DNA from: Ophiocordyceps camponoti-saundersi (nom. inval.)
Lineage: Eukaryota > Ascomycota > Sordariomycetes > Hypocreales > Ophiocordycipitaceae
NCBI GenBank assembly: GCA_003339415.1
Contig: PDHQ01000086.1
Span: forward strand, 52,387-116,386
Direction: 5' to 3'
Length of the DNA stretch: 64,000 nucleotides
Part shown: one piece after another, positions 1-10,317 of the stretch
Layout of the letters: the number at the start of each line of letters is the position of its first letter
Position numbering within the stretch: the first letter of the stretch is position 1
Translations under genes and position numbers: made by a program
The notes under the pieces: model-generated
Databases searched by the model: none
What the model saw: the letters and a program-made list of their open reading frames with translations, nothing else
What the model was told of the DNA's origin: nothing

Positions 1-346
1 CCGCGGACAGGGATGGTATGGACGAGTCTCTCTCCTCAAGGGGTCCTTCTAGTATTTTTCCCTTCCCCCCACGGGGTTTCCCTTCATCCACCTCTTTCTC
101 TCCCCCCCCCAACCTTCTTCCCCCCCCCCCCCCCCCCCCCCCTTTTTCCCACCCCCCCGAAAAGCCCGACGTCCCGCCTGATCAGTCGCCGGCTATGCTG
201 TGAGGCGGCTACTCCGTCGCCAGTCTAAAAGCCGCTGCCGCTGCTCCGACATCGCCTCCCTCTACGGGTGGGCCTCGATCGTCATCGCCGCCGACTGCAG
301 CCGATACGCGGCCGGCTCGTGGCACCGTCGTCAAAGATCGACGACG
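1..346. other. Upstream region of the SWIB gene, with a C homopolymer
   Basis: No gene is supported here. The stretch is strongly pyrimidine-rich and holds an uninterrupted run of 23 C at 120-142. It probably contains the promoter and leader of the gene that starts at 347. Several short open frames cross it, but they are low-complexity and consist of Pro and Ser from C/T-rich sequence, so I do not call them. Confidence 0.6.
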
Positions 347-1343
347 ATGAGTAAACCACGTGCGCATCTCCCGCCTCGTCTCCTCTTCATACTGACTGAC
401 TCCATATGCAGTCACCCCCGAGGAGCTCGAAAGCTTCACCTCTCTCATCGATGCCATCTTGGCCAATGCTGATCTCGAAACCATCTCGCGCAAAAAAGTC
501 CGCCAGGCGCTCGAGACAGCCCTCGGCGGGCGCGATCTAAGCCCCGAAAAGGTATTTCACCAATTTTACAGTCCTAGTCTCAACCCAGGCTTCGACTATC
601 AACCTAACTGGTGGCAGGACGCAATCAAGAGACTCATCGAGGCTCGATTCGACGCCGTCTCCGGTGCCGACGCCACCACCGTCGACCCGTCGCCCGATGC
701 CGACGGCGCACGCACCAAGCGGCCGGCGACTAATGGGGCATCCGAGAACGGGGATACTGACCCGTCAGCCTCGCCCGAGCCGGCCAAGAAAAAAGCTAAG
801 CGCTCGGCATCTTCAGAGGATGCCGACGCCCGCCTGGCCGCGCAACTGCAGGCGCAGGAGAATAGCCTGGCGCGTGTTCGCTCGACCCGTGGTGGTGGCG
901 ACCGGGCCAAAGTGACGAAAAAGCGCAAGGCGCCCAAGAAGAAGAGCTCCAAAAAGGTTGGCGATGACGATGATAGCGAGGTGGACGGCAGCGGCGATTC
1001 GGGCGTCCCCAAGAGAAAGGCCGGCGGCGGCTTCCAGAAACCCTTCACGTTGAGTCCGATGCTCTCGGACATATGCGGCGAGACTCAGGTACGTAGGCTT
1101 GACTCGGTGGCGCGTGAAGCGGATCTCGCTAACAGCCTGTCTTCGTGGCGACAGCTCTCACGCCCTCAGGTGGTCAAGAAGCTGTGGGAGCACATCAAGG
1201 CAAACGAGCTTCAGGACCCAAAGGACAAGCGGCAGATTCGCTGTGACGAGAAAATGCAGGCCGTCTTCAAGCAGTCCAAGGTTGACATGTTTCGCATGAA
1301 CAAGGAGATCGGAAACCATCTGTATCCTGTGGGAGAGGAATGA
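347..1343 (+). CDS. UAF30: DEK-C / SWIB-MDM2 domain protein, Uaf30/Tri1-like
   Basis: Predicted 267-residue nuclear protein with an N-terminal DEK-C type helical domain (about residues 1-65), a basic Lys/Ser/Asp-rich linker, and a C-terminal SWIB/MDM2 fold that contains LSRPQVVKKLWEHIKAN and ends HLYPVGEE. Yeast Uaf30 with this architecture belongs to the upstream activation factor of RNA polymerase I; Tri1 is its paralogue. I infer exons at 347-350, 412-551, 618-1088 and 1155-1343. The first exon is only ATGA: the donor is GTAAAC at 351, the acceptor is CAG at 411, and the joined start reads MITPEELESF, as expected for the DEK-C start. The introns at 552-617 and 1089-1154 are both 66 bp and have no stop codon, so the unspliced frame also stays open from 459. 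The tiny first exon is the least certain point. Assignment to Uaf30 rather than Tri1 is open. Confidence 0.85.
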
Positions 1344-2175
1344 GCTTCGGTCACAAGGGTTGAAAGCTTCTATGACGAGACTCGTGGTCTTGACCTGGTG
1401 GTTGCGGTTGACGGCGCTCAGGGGGAGTATTGGCGATGCCCTTTCCCGATTTACCACTTTTCTATTTATCTCTTCAGCTTATCTGGTGGTGTTTGATGCG
1501 GGTGAGATGGCGGCATTGGGAGGGATCATGGGAAATGGGAGGGTCAAGGGTTCTCTTGGGCGAGGAATGGGTTGCCTTTCTTCTCGCCATCAAGATGAGG
1601 CCTTGAAGAGCGGGTTTCAAAGGAAGAACTACGTCGACGAGGAAGATTTCGTCAGCTACACGAAGTGTTGGTTGATTGTCGCACAGGCTTCATGTAGCGG
1701 GACGAAGAGATGGGAACGAAGGAGGAGGAGGAAGAAGTCTATAAGCATGTGAAGCGTTTGAACACGGTCTACTACTCATTGTACATCTGTACAGCCTACG
1801 GATACAGGTAGCGATGCAAGCATCCGAGTGATGCCAGACTGACTGCCTACCCTAGAGTGAGAAAAAATCCTACCATGTAAGAGTCATCATATGTATGTAC
1901 GAGCCTTGTCAGTCACAGACTCGTAGTCACAATATGCCTATCCATCCCCCAACGACCGACCGGCCTCTACCGTACTATGCACATGTATGCACACACATGA
2001 ATTGACCCAATTGCCAACGCCGCCACCGTGACTGGAACAAACGCAACCTGCGTATTCGAACATCTTCATCTGTTACGGTTACAAATCTTGTACAATACCC
2101 TTTCCCCTCATCAGCTATCGTTGACATCAGCCTCCACGCGCATCGTCATCAGCGTCGGCCTCGCCGTCAGTGGCC
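1344..2175. other. Intergenic region between the SWIB gene and HEL2
   Basis: This holds the 3' end of the SWIB gene and the promoter and leader of HEL2. A frame of 130 codons at 1360-1752 has no recognisable domain and lies where a 3' UTR is expected, so I leave it out. I see no RNA gene or repeat. Confidence 0.5.
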
Positions 2176-4715
2176 ATGACAGCTCCCGAAGGAACAACTC
2201 AGTCCAGACGGGGCGACGGCGCCAGAGGAAGGGGTCGAAGCCGCGGAAGAGGAAGCGGCGCCGGATCTAGACGAGCTCGACGAGGACGAGGCGGAGGAGC
2301 AGGAGGAGGAGGAGGGGGATACGAAGAAGAACGTGCTCAACCCTTGGAGCCGGCAGCTCGCGATGTGGCCGCCGCCGCCGCTCGGGCACACGGTCAGCAG
2401 GCCTCTTCGACGACGGGAAACGACGGGAACGACAATGACGACGCCGAGGTCTGCTTCATCTGCGCCAATCCCGTTGCTTACTATTCTATAACGCCCTGCA
2501 ACCATACGACCTGTCACATCTGCGGATTGAGGATGAGAGCCCTCTACAAGACGATGGATTGCGCCATCTGCCGCGTAAGTTCCTTCTCTTTATGTCTCAC
2601 GAGAAGGGAAGGAGGAAGGAAACAGAAACTGACGGTGCGTGATAGACGCCGGCTCCCTTCGTCATCTTCACCGACGATGCAGATAAACGGTTCGAAGACT
2701 ACTCCGACGCCGAGATCACGACGACGGACAGCAATGTCGGCATCAAGTACAGCAAAGAGGACATCGTCGGCGACACCGTCCTCCTTCTACGCTACAACTG
2801 TCCCGACGCCTCGTGCGACTTCGCTGGCTTGGGCTGGCCAGACCTCCATCGGCACGTCAAATCGACGCACGGCAAACGCATGTGCGACCTCTGCACACGC
2901 AACAAGAAGGTCTTCACCCACGAGCACGACCTGTTCTCCGACGCCGACGTCGATAAGCATATGCGCCGTGGCGACGACAAGCCGGGCGCCGTGGACCAGA
3001 CGGGCTTCAAGGGCCACCCGCTCTGCGAATTCTGCACCCAACGCTTCTACGACGACGACAAGCTTTACGAGCACTGCCGCGCAAAGCACGAGCGCTGCTT
3101 CCTCTGCGACAGATCCAACACGCAGAAGCCGCACTACTATCGTGACTACAATGCGCTGGAGCAGCACTTTCGGACAGACCACTTCCTTTGCCCGAAGAAG
3201 GAATGTCTCGAGATGAAGTTCGTCGTCTTTGGATCTCAGATGGATCTGCAGGCGCACGCCATCAGTGCCCATCTTGGTGACACGGTCGGAAGGGATGCGA
3301 GGCTGGTCGACATGTCGTCCTTCGACATCAGACAGTCATATCAGCAAGAGAGACGTCCGGCCGGTAGGGGCCAACGAGACGGCGAAGGACGAGGAGGCAG
3401 GGGCCGAGGAGGTCGCGGAGGAGGCCGCGGCCGAGATCCGAACGCGCCGCCGGAGGCACCGGCCTTGTCTTCGGCGCAACCCTTACGGCGCGACGAGCTG
3501 GCTTTTCAGCGGCAGATGGCCATCCACTCGGCGCAGTCTGTCTCAAACCGCACCTTTGGCGGCCAGCTGACGGCGCCGGCACAGGCCACCTCAGGCCGGG
3601 GTGGATCGTCGATGGCGGCGTCGTCGTCTTCAGCGGTGCGAACTGGGACGTCATCAACATCAGCCGCTACCAGGCCGAGCGGCGGCGGCGGCGACAACAA
3701 TGATGGTAACAACAATGGAGAGATGGAGCCTCCCGTCGTCACCGACACAGCCAGCATGTCGGCCGAGGAGCGCGCCCGACTCGTCCGTCACAACGCCGTC
3801 ATCGAGCGAGCAGCCAGCCTGGTGGCCAACGACAGCGCCAAGCTGGCCGCCTTCAGGGGCTACATCTCAGCCTATCGAAGGGGCGGCTTCACGGCGCCGC
3901 AGCTGCTCGACGCCTTCTTCACCCTCTTCGCCGACGTGTCGTCCAACGCGCTCGGCACGCTCGTCCGCGAGGTGGCAGACTTGTTCGAGGACAGGGCCAA
4001 GGCCGATGGTCTGCGCGCCGCCTGGAATAACTGGCGCGCCATCAACGAGGACTACCCCAGCCTACCTGGCCTCAGCGGGATGCACGGCGCTACATCCAGC
4101 TCCAGCGGCTGGGCTGTTGCTGCCGCCGCCAGCCCGGCCATACCCACGGGCGCGCCCTCGCAGAAGCATTCTACGCGCGTGCTCAAGCTTAAGAACAGCA
4201 CCAGGCTAGGTTCGCCGACCTCGAGCAACAACAACAACAACCGGTCAATGTCGTCCTTCTCTTCTCCGTCCTCCCCCTCCCCCTCCTCCTCCGCATTCCC
4301 ATCCCTCCCTACCACAAGTCGCCGCGACCCTCCGTCGAAACCGTCATGGTCCGGCGCCGCCCACCAGCCACCGCCCCCGACGCCAGGCCGCAGCGCCGGG
4401 CTGTCGTCGTCGTCGTCGTCGTCGTCGTCTACCCGCGGCCGCGGTCGTGGCCGTGGCGAAGATGCCTTCCCGGCTCTTCCCGCCGCGCCCAAGCCCATGA
4501 CCTCCATCTTCGGCTACGGCTCTTCCGGCCGCGGCGTGAGGCGCGATTTCGGCGTCCAGACTAACACCGGCTTCCAGTGGGGGGCTGCGTCAGCCGCCGA
4601 GAACCAGGGCCCTGACGATGCTGCCGCCGATGCTGACGGGGGAGAGGACCCTGCCGGTAGGGCGAGGAGGGGAGGGGGCAAGAAAGGGAAGAGGGTCCTT
4701 GTACAATGGGGATAG
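2176..4715 (+). CDS. HEL2: RING / C2H2 zinc-finger E3 ubiquitin ligase Hel2 (ZNF598 family)
   Basis: Predicted 822-residue E3 ligase of ribosome-associated quality control. Hel2/ZNF598 recognises collided ribosomes and ubiquitinates 40S proteins such as uS10. The N-terminus is a Gly/Arg-rich RGRGRSRGRG tract. A RING finger begins near residue 93 (CFIC, CNHTTCHIC, CAIC), followed by a run of C2H2-type fingers (HRHVKSTHGKRMCDLC, CEFC, HCRAKHERCFLC), then an RG-rich stretch and a long Ser/Pro/Gly-rich tail. One 71-bp intron (GTAAGT at 2575, TAG at 2645) lies immediately after the last RING cysteine pair; both flanking exons are phase 0 and join as CRTPAPFVIF. I start at ATG 2176 because the open frame further upstream has only GTG. 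A polyserine run near 4400-4430 comes from a (TCG)n tract. The order of RING then fingers is diagnostic for this family. Confidence 0.93.
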
Positions 4716-5118
4716 GATAGGTGATCGAGCGACGTACAAGAAGGAGGAATAGGGGGGGGAAGAAGAAGTCCCTTTCCTGGGTTGCTTCTTGCTTCCCCTT
4801 TTTACCTGAAGGTAGTAATTTGTAAAGGCATGAAGACTTGACCTCACCATCACAGGGTTTCCGTCATCTAGGTCTTGATGTCGCAGATATCAAGGCATAC
4901 ATCTTCTAGGGACAAAATTGCTCCCTCCTACCCCTCATACTTATTTCCAAGAAAAACGGGCATCAACATTCGGAACGTCCGTCCATCCTTCGCTACCAAA
5001 CTGACAACCGCTGCTAACTATGTAAGACATGCTCTTTAAAGAAAACCCCTTCCCCTTGGAAACCCCCCCCCCCAAAACAGATAAACCAACAATTCAAAGG
5101 GACAAACGATCATCCGTA
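4716..5118. other. Convergent 3' ends of HEL2 and IRE1
   Basis: A spacer of about 400 bp between two genes that end towards each other. It should hold both polyadenylation regions. I see no gene, RNA or repeat in it. Confidence 0.55.
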
Positions 5119-8100
5119 TCAGGGGAACAACCCCGGCCCTGTCGGCAGATAGTAGTCCTTAAAACGATCCAAGGCAGACCACCGCAGAACATAGACGACA
5201 TTCCAGCAGACCAGTACCAATCCAGGGAAGCGCACCGTCCAGAATGAAAGGTAGCCACTGGGCAAGGGTCCCACGGTGCGCTGAAGGGCTTCCGACATGT
5301 CCTCGTAGTGGTTGCGCTTGTTGCGCAGAGCGCGCAAAAGGTCGAGTAGCCGATCACCCGAGTATTTCCGCTGCTTGCCGAGTGACTCGACGAATTCGCG
5401 AGGAAGAATGCGCAGAAAGTCGCCGTGGGTGATCATGGCGGCATGGCGCTCGAGCTCGCACAGAGCAATCGAGGGCGGATCGCGAGGCTCTTTTTCGAAG
5501 TGATCCGACACGTCACAGAGGAAGGCGAGGCGCTTCTTGGGCGACCAGAAGAAGGGATGCGACATGATCTCCCGCGCCGTAGGGCGCCGCTTCGGATCAG
5601 CGTCCACCATCGAACCGATGAGGTCGCGAGCTTCGTGGGCAACGTCGCCGAGTGAGTCGAGCATGCGGAGGCTATACTTGCCCTTACGAATGTTGACCTC
5701 ACGCATGTAATGGTCGCCGCAATCGAACGGATGCTCGCCGTTAGTGAGCACGTAGAAAAAGACGAGCCCCAAGGAGAAGATGTCGATGGCGCGCGTGGCC
5801 CTCCTGCCGTGCAGGTCTTTCGCATCCGTCACCCCGCCAGGTCCAGAACCGTTGAGCGTCGAGCGCTTCCTGTCGACCATGATTGCTCCGGGGTGGATAA
5901 TTTCGTCGTCCAACAACAGCTCCGGTGCCCGCCAGCCCGCCGTGCCCGCCGCCCGCGCCGTTGTCGTCCCAAATGATGATTGGCCGCCCTCAAGTTTCTT
6001 ACAAAGGCCGAAGTCGGATACAAGCATCCGCGGACGCCCATCTTTGCCTCTATTGACCAATATGTTTTGCGGCTTCAGGTCCCGGTGCACGATCCGAAGC
6101 CCGTGCAGGTGGCTCACGCCGTTGGTGATCTGATATAATATCCCCGGAATATCCGCTCGAGCTGCGTCGGCCAGGTCGAGACTTGATTCTGTACGCTCGA
6201 CCAAGTCCGCCAGCGAGGCAGCACAGCGCTCCAGTGCGATGTAGAGAAAGCCCTCGTGCAACTGCTGCGAATAGTATCGAATCACTGCAGTCGTCAGCAA
6301 CGTTCTCAGCAAGCCGAGAGCCACACAACTCACCGTTCGGGTGGTCATCGCTCTCCCGCAGAAGCCTCGTTTCTTGGGAGGCAATGTCGAAGAACTGTAT
6401 GAGCATCCGCTTTACCGCAACATCACGTCCATCAAAGTGCCCGCCAAATACAAGCGTCCCATTGCTCCCCGAGCCCAGGTGCTTGTTCAAGTCAACGACG
6501 ATATTGCCGAGTCTGATGACGGACTCCGTCACGTCCTGCTTGTCGTTCACCAACGTCAGCACATCCGGCTTCAAGCTGACCGGCCCGTCGCCCAGCTTCT
6601 GAGCACATTTAACTGCATCCTCCACCATTTCCGCCCTGGCCTCGTCCTCTCGCGACTGGGAAGCTTCGCGAGCCCGGCCTTTGCGGTGCTTGACGCCGCC
6701 CCTTCGCCCACGATGGGCCTTCTTCTTCCTCTCCAATGCGTTGCCCTGGAACTCTGTCGAACTGTTCTGAGCCATAGGATCGGGTCTAGGCTCCTGGTCT
6801 GTCATCCTGTCAGGGGACGGTTGAGCCTTGCTTGACTGAACGGCTTCTGGGAGGTCTGGCTCTTGCGTTGTCGAATCTCGGTCCTCGTCATCCGAGGACA
6901 GGTAGACTAGCGATTCCTTGAAACTGCCACTCGTGCGCCAACGACGATACGACCTCCTGAGCTTCTTCTCATGATACACAACAGCGGCGAAGAATAGAAG
7001 CAGCAGGATTGGATTCTTGACAAATTCGACAACACTGTTGGCCGCACTCTGGGGGAGACTCCAGACCTTGTTAATGATTGTCGGTTCACCGAATGCAATA
7101 TCGGGCATCATCGGAAGCTTGAGGTCTCTATCCATGTTCTCGCGACCGTCCGTTATGGCCCCTTGCGGGAGCGTTTGCGGTTGCGGGTGCTCGTTGCGTA
7201 TTGAATCTAGCGTATGGGTGCCGACAAGTGCCTTTGATAGCTTTGCCTCGTTAAGGCTATCAGACACCGACACGACGTCCCACCAGCCCGGAAAGGTGAC
7301 TTGGGCCAGGGGGGCGTCGATGATAAGCGGATACTGGCGCCCCGAGAGGGCATACCAGCTGCCACCCTCCGTCTGGTTCAAGAAAATGCTGTTACTGCGC
7401 ATGCGGGCCACGCTTTCGTCCTGCGACGGCATTGTCGGCTGCGGAAGAACCACCAATTCGGGACTGCTCTGAGCCGCGGCATCCCACCGGCGACAAACGT
7501 CAAAGACGCGGACGACCGGGGTGGAGAATTTGTGGCTGAAAATAGGCGCATTTCGATTGGAGAGGGCGTAGTCAAAAGCGTAGATCTTGCCGTCGTGCTG
7601 ACTCGTGATGTAGCGACTGTCGAGGGGGACGTGATACTGCTGGAAGAGATCGTTGTCGTAATTATTTGGGCTCCACTCGGCGTACTTGAGCGTGGCGATG
7701 GGCCGGCCGTCGCGGCGCTGGATCCCGACGGTGTACTCAGTCCGACCAAGAGTCAGTGTGCCGGTTGAACTGCACTCCTCAGTAGCCTTTCCCGATAAGG
7801 CGTTGGGCCGGAGGCAGCTCTCGGGCTCGTTGTTGTGCGAGCCGGTCGAGCCGAACCACTTCATGACGCGACCGGTAGCGGCGTCGAGTGTGATCATTGT
7901 CGTTTTCTTATCTCCGGTGTAGACAACGGGCGGCTCCTCACCCGCGTACGGAGCGAGGTCCTCAACTAGATGCTTCATGGTGAAGCCGGTGGCGCGAGGC
8001 CGGGCGTCGGGCCCCGGGACCCAAACGTAGACACCGCCGTCGCGATTGGGCTCGACGGCCCAGATGTAATGATCAACGGGGCTATAGTCATCGTCGAGGA

Positions 8101-8476
8101 CGGAACGGTTGGCGCGATGGTGCACCGTCTCAACCATAGATTGGTCTACCTCGAGGTGCCAGCGCTGCTTTCCGGTCCTGCGGTCGCTGGCGTAGAGATC
8201 CCCATCGACGGTCGCCAGAAGAACAATGTCTTCTACTTCCCAGTCCTCCAGACTCCGCGCAAGCTGCGGCGAGGCCAGGCCAGAAGCGGGCACACTACTG
8301 GACCGTTGATGTCGTGGAGGATGTGGTGCTCGGACGGACTGAGCCGGAGCCAAAGTAGCGAGGGCGCTCGCGGTCGCATATAGGGTTAGGGTGAGTAGGG
8401 TTAGGGGAGAGGGTAAGCGAGTGACGGCGGGGCTCAAGTGACGAGGCCTCGCTGACCGAGAGGGGATGCGTCGCAT
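5119..8476 (-). CDS. IRE1: Unfolded-protein-response sensor kinase/endoribonuclease Ire1
   Basis: Predicted 1102-residue type I ER membrane protein that senses unfolded protein and splices the HAC1-type mRNA. From the N-terminus: a hydrophobic signal segment (PSPLTLLTLTLYATASALA); a luminal beta-propeller-like sensor (VDGDLYASDRRTGKQRW, TMITLDAATGRVMKW); one transmembrane helix at about 489-505 (ILLLLFFAAVVY); a charged linker; a kinase with GSGSNGTLVFGG, VAVKRM, HRDLKPQN (near 780) and DFG (near 804); and a KEN RNase domain with the conserved RNKRNHYEDM near 1036 and YLSFWTVRFP. One 49-bp intron at 6285-6333 (GTGAGT...CAG) joins the kinase halves as DDHPN|VIRYYSQQ. The open frame runs on to 8770, but ATG 8476 places the signal peptide near the N-terminus and is preferred. 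All key kinase and RNase motifs are present, so the protein should be active. Confidence 0.95.
8380..8408. repeat. Telomere-like TTAGGG-type motifs inside the IRE1 signal-peptide coding sequence
   Basis: The plus strand reads tagggttagggtgag and then tagggttagggg, which is two short runs resembling the TTAGGG telomere repeat. The antisense strand of the same bases encodes the Pro-Leu-Thr-Leu-Leu hydrophobic core of the Ire1 signal peptide. Confidence 0.7.
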
Positions 8477-10317
8477 GGGAAAGTTGTCGCTCGCACTCGT
8501 TTCTTCACCTGGCGAGACGTTCTCAATGAGGTGCTTGGCTTGTCGTCGCCAGGACGTCACAGCTCGTGTGACTGCCGCAGGGGAGGCCGCCCACTCGGTC
8601 GGCCAGTTATCAGGTTGTGGCCCTGAGACTGTGGCGGCGACGTGCCAAATAGCTTCTCGATCTGCGGCGGAGACGGCGTTGAAGAGATATGCTCCATGTT
8701 CAAGTGAGTGGGAGAGGAGCAATTGCAGCTGTCGTGCTCGAAATTGTGGCGTGTCTGGCAGCGGTGGCATGGGTGCCTCCCGCTGCCAGGGCCTATCGCC
8801 CTCGAAACAATCTCGTGGTGGGTGTTACGACGGTTGCTCTGGCGATCCAGGGTCATTAAGCAAGTAGAGGGTCATGGGCCGACAAGAGGGATGGGGGTTC
8901 CCCCGGGGCGAATAATCAATACAGAATTGCTACCGAGTTGTGAGGCGGTGCGGTGATGGGGAAGATGATGCAAAGTGAGGGAGGGATCTCCGAGTCAAGC
9001 TACCTAGTACCTAGGCTAATAATGTGTACGTGCGTGGGTGTCATGTGATGTCACGTGAGCTGACATCGGGACTTCACTGCAAGGAGGCGGCCGAACAAAA
9101 AAGCAACCCTTTCACACACATAGAAGAATCGAGTATTACGGTCCCACAGAGCACAGATGGATACCAGTAATTTCCACCCGGGTATCTTTCCACTGCTTTT
9201 ACATGCAGAAGTACGGATACGTGCGGAGTATCCGTACAGTACCTTACTAGGTAGATAAAGATTGTGCATAAAATGTCTCAAAGCTCCACAAAAAGTCGTA
9301 TCTTTTTAAGGCCGGTTTGAAGTCATGCGCTAGGATTCCAGCCAATCAAACGTAGCGCGTGAAGCAGCCTGGGTCCTATCGGAAAATCAGCCGGACCGGC
9401 TAGTCTCACAAGTTACTGCGCGGAATTTCTCTTATTACAGATTTGAACGATAGTATACCTTCAAGCCTGTATGCTTCCAAGTGCGTATAATCCGTATGTA
9501 CTAAGGTATGTATTCTGTCAAGTCTCTGATGAAATGCCTCATACTTTTCTTACCAGGGGGCTTTTGAACATACATTACTGAAGCTCGAAAGAGAAGGGGA
9601 GCTATTTACGGATTGCTGACCTACCTACCTACCTACGGACGTACATTGTCAGTCTCTCTCTCTCTCTCACACACACACTGTTGCCATTGCTCGGAAGACC
9701 CTTGTAGACCCTCTCAGGATGACAGCCTTCCTTTGTTGGAACGGGCAATCACCATGGGCACATTGCATAGGTAGACACCTAGGTATATACATATATCCGC
9801 AGAGGCAGATGATTTATATGAAGAACTTAGGAAGGTAGGCAGGTACCTACCTACCTGAGTTCTAGATAGACGGACGTGCAGGATATTAAGACACTACTAT
9901 CCGACCTGGGCTGCGCAGTTCCGGGCCGACCAATCGTGAGACATCGGGGTCGCATACCCAATTTGCGAAGGTAGATACCTACTCGTACCTGGTATCACGA
10001 CTAGAACTTCTGTCAAAGTTCGGGCTCTAACATGGGGGCGTCGTCTTACTTGGTTGACACTAGCTTGCTTCGGAGCCCAAGAGATGAACTACTCTAGTCC
10101 GCCCAGCCCACTTCGCTAAAGGCCCTGGAGAGCCCTGTACATTGGGCATTTATGTACGGGCGTAATGAGGCGCGCGACGAGGTTAAATGCTCTCGAGCGT
10201 GGACAGGGGAGAAAAAGTGCCTCCATGGCATAAAAATCCATGAACCTTGCCGACAAGTTCATCCCCTGTCAGTCTTGCCGCTTAAGGAAACCAAGAGAAA
10301 ACTCCACAACTCGTCCC
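8477..10317. other. Intergenic region upstream of IRE1, downstream of eIF3b
   Basis: About 1.8 kb without a supported gene. It probably holds the IRE1 promoter on its left side and the eIF3b 3' end on its right. It contains a TCACGTGA-like palindrome at about 9052, a (CTAC)n tract at 9621-9636, a (TC)n/(AC)n microsatellite at 9652-9680, and several copies of short motifs of the type TACGGATA, TATCCGTAC and ACCTAGGTA. The same motifs recur in other spacers of this window. Short open frames here have no recognisable content. Confidence 0.55.

Noticed and set aside
1360..1752. Open frame of 130 codons after the SWIB gene
   Set aside because: No domain, lies in the probable 3' UTR, and starts within 20 bp of the SWIB stop.
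8477..8770. N-terminal extension of Ire1
   Set aside because: It would place the signal peptide about 100 residues inside the protein.
9045..9065. CACGTGA palindrome as a Hac1/UPRE site for IRE1 autoregulation
   Set aside because: The same core occurs near CCT2 and in the copia LTR, and one copy is not enough evidence for a specific factor.
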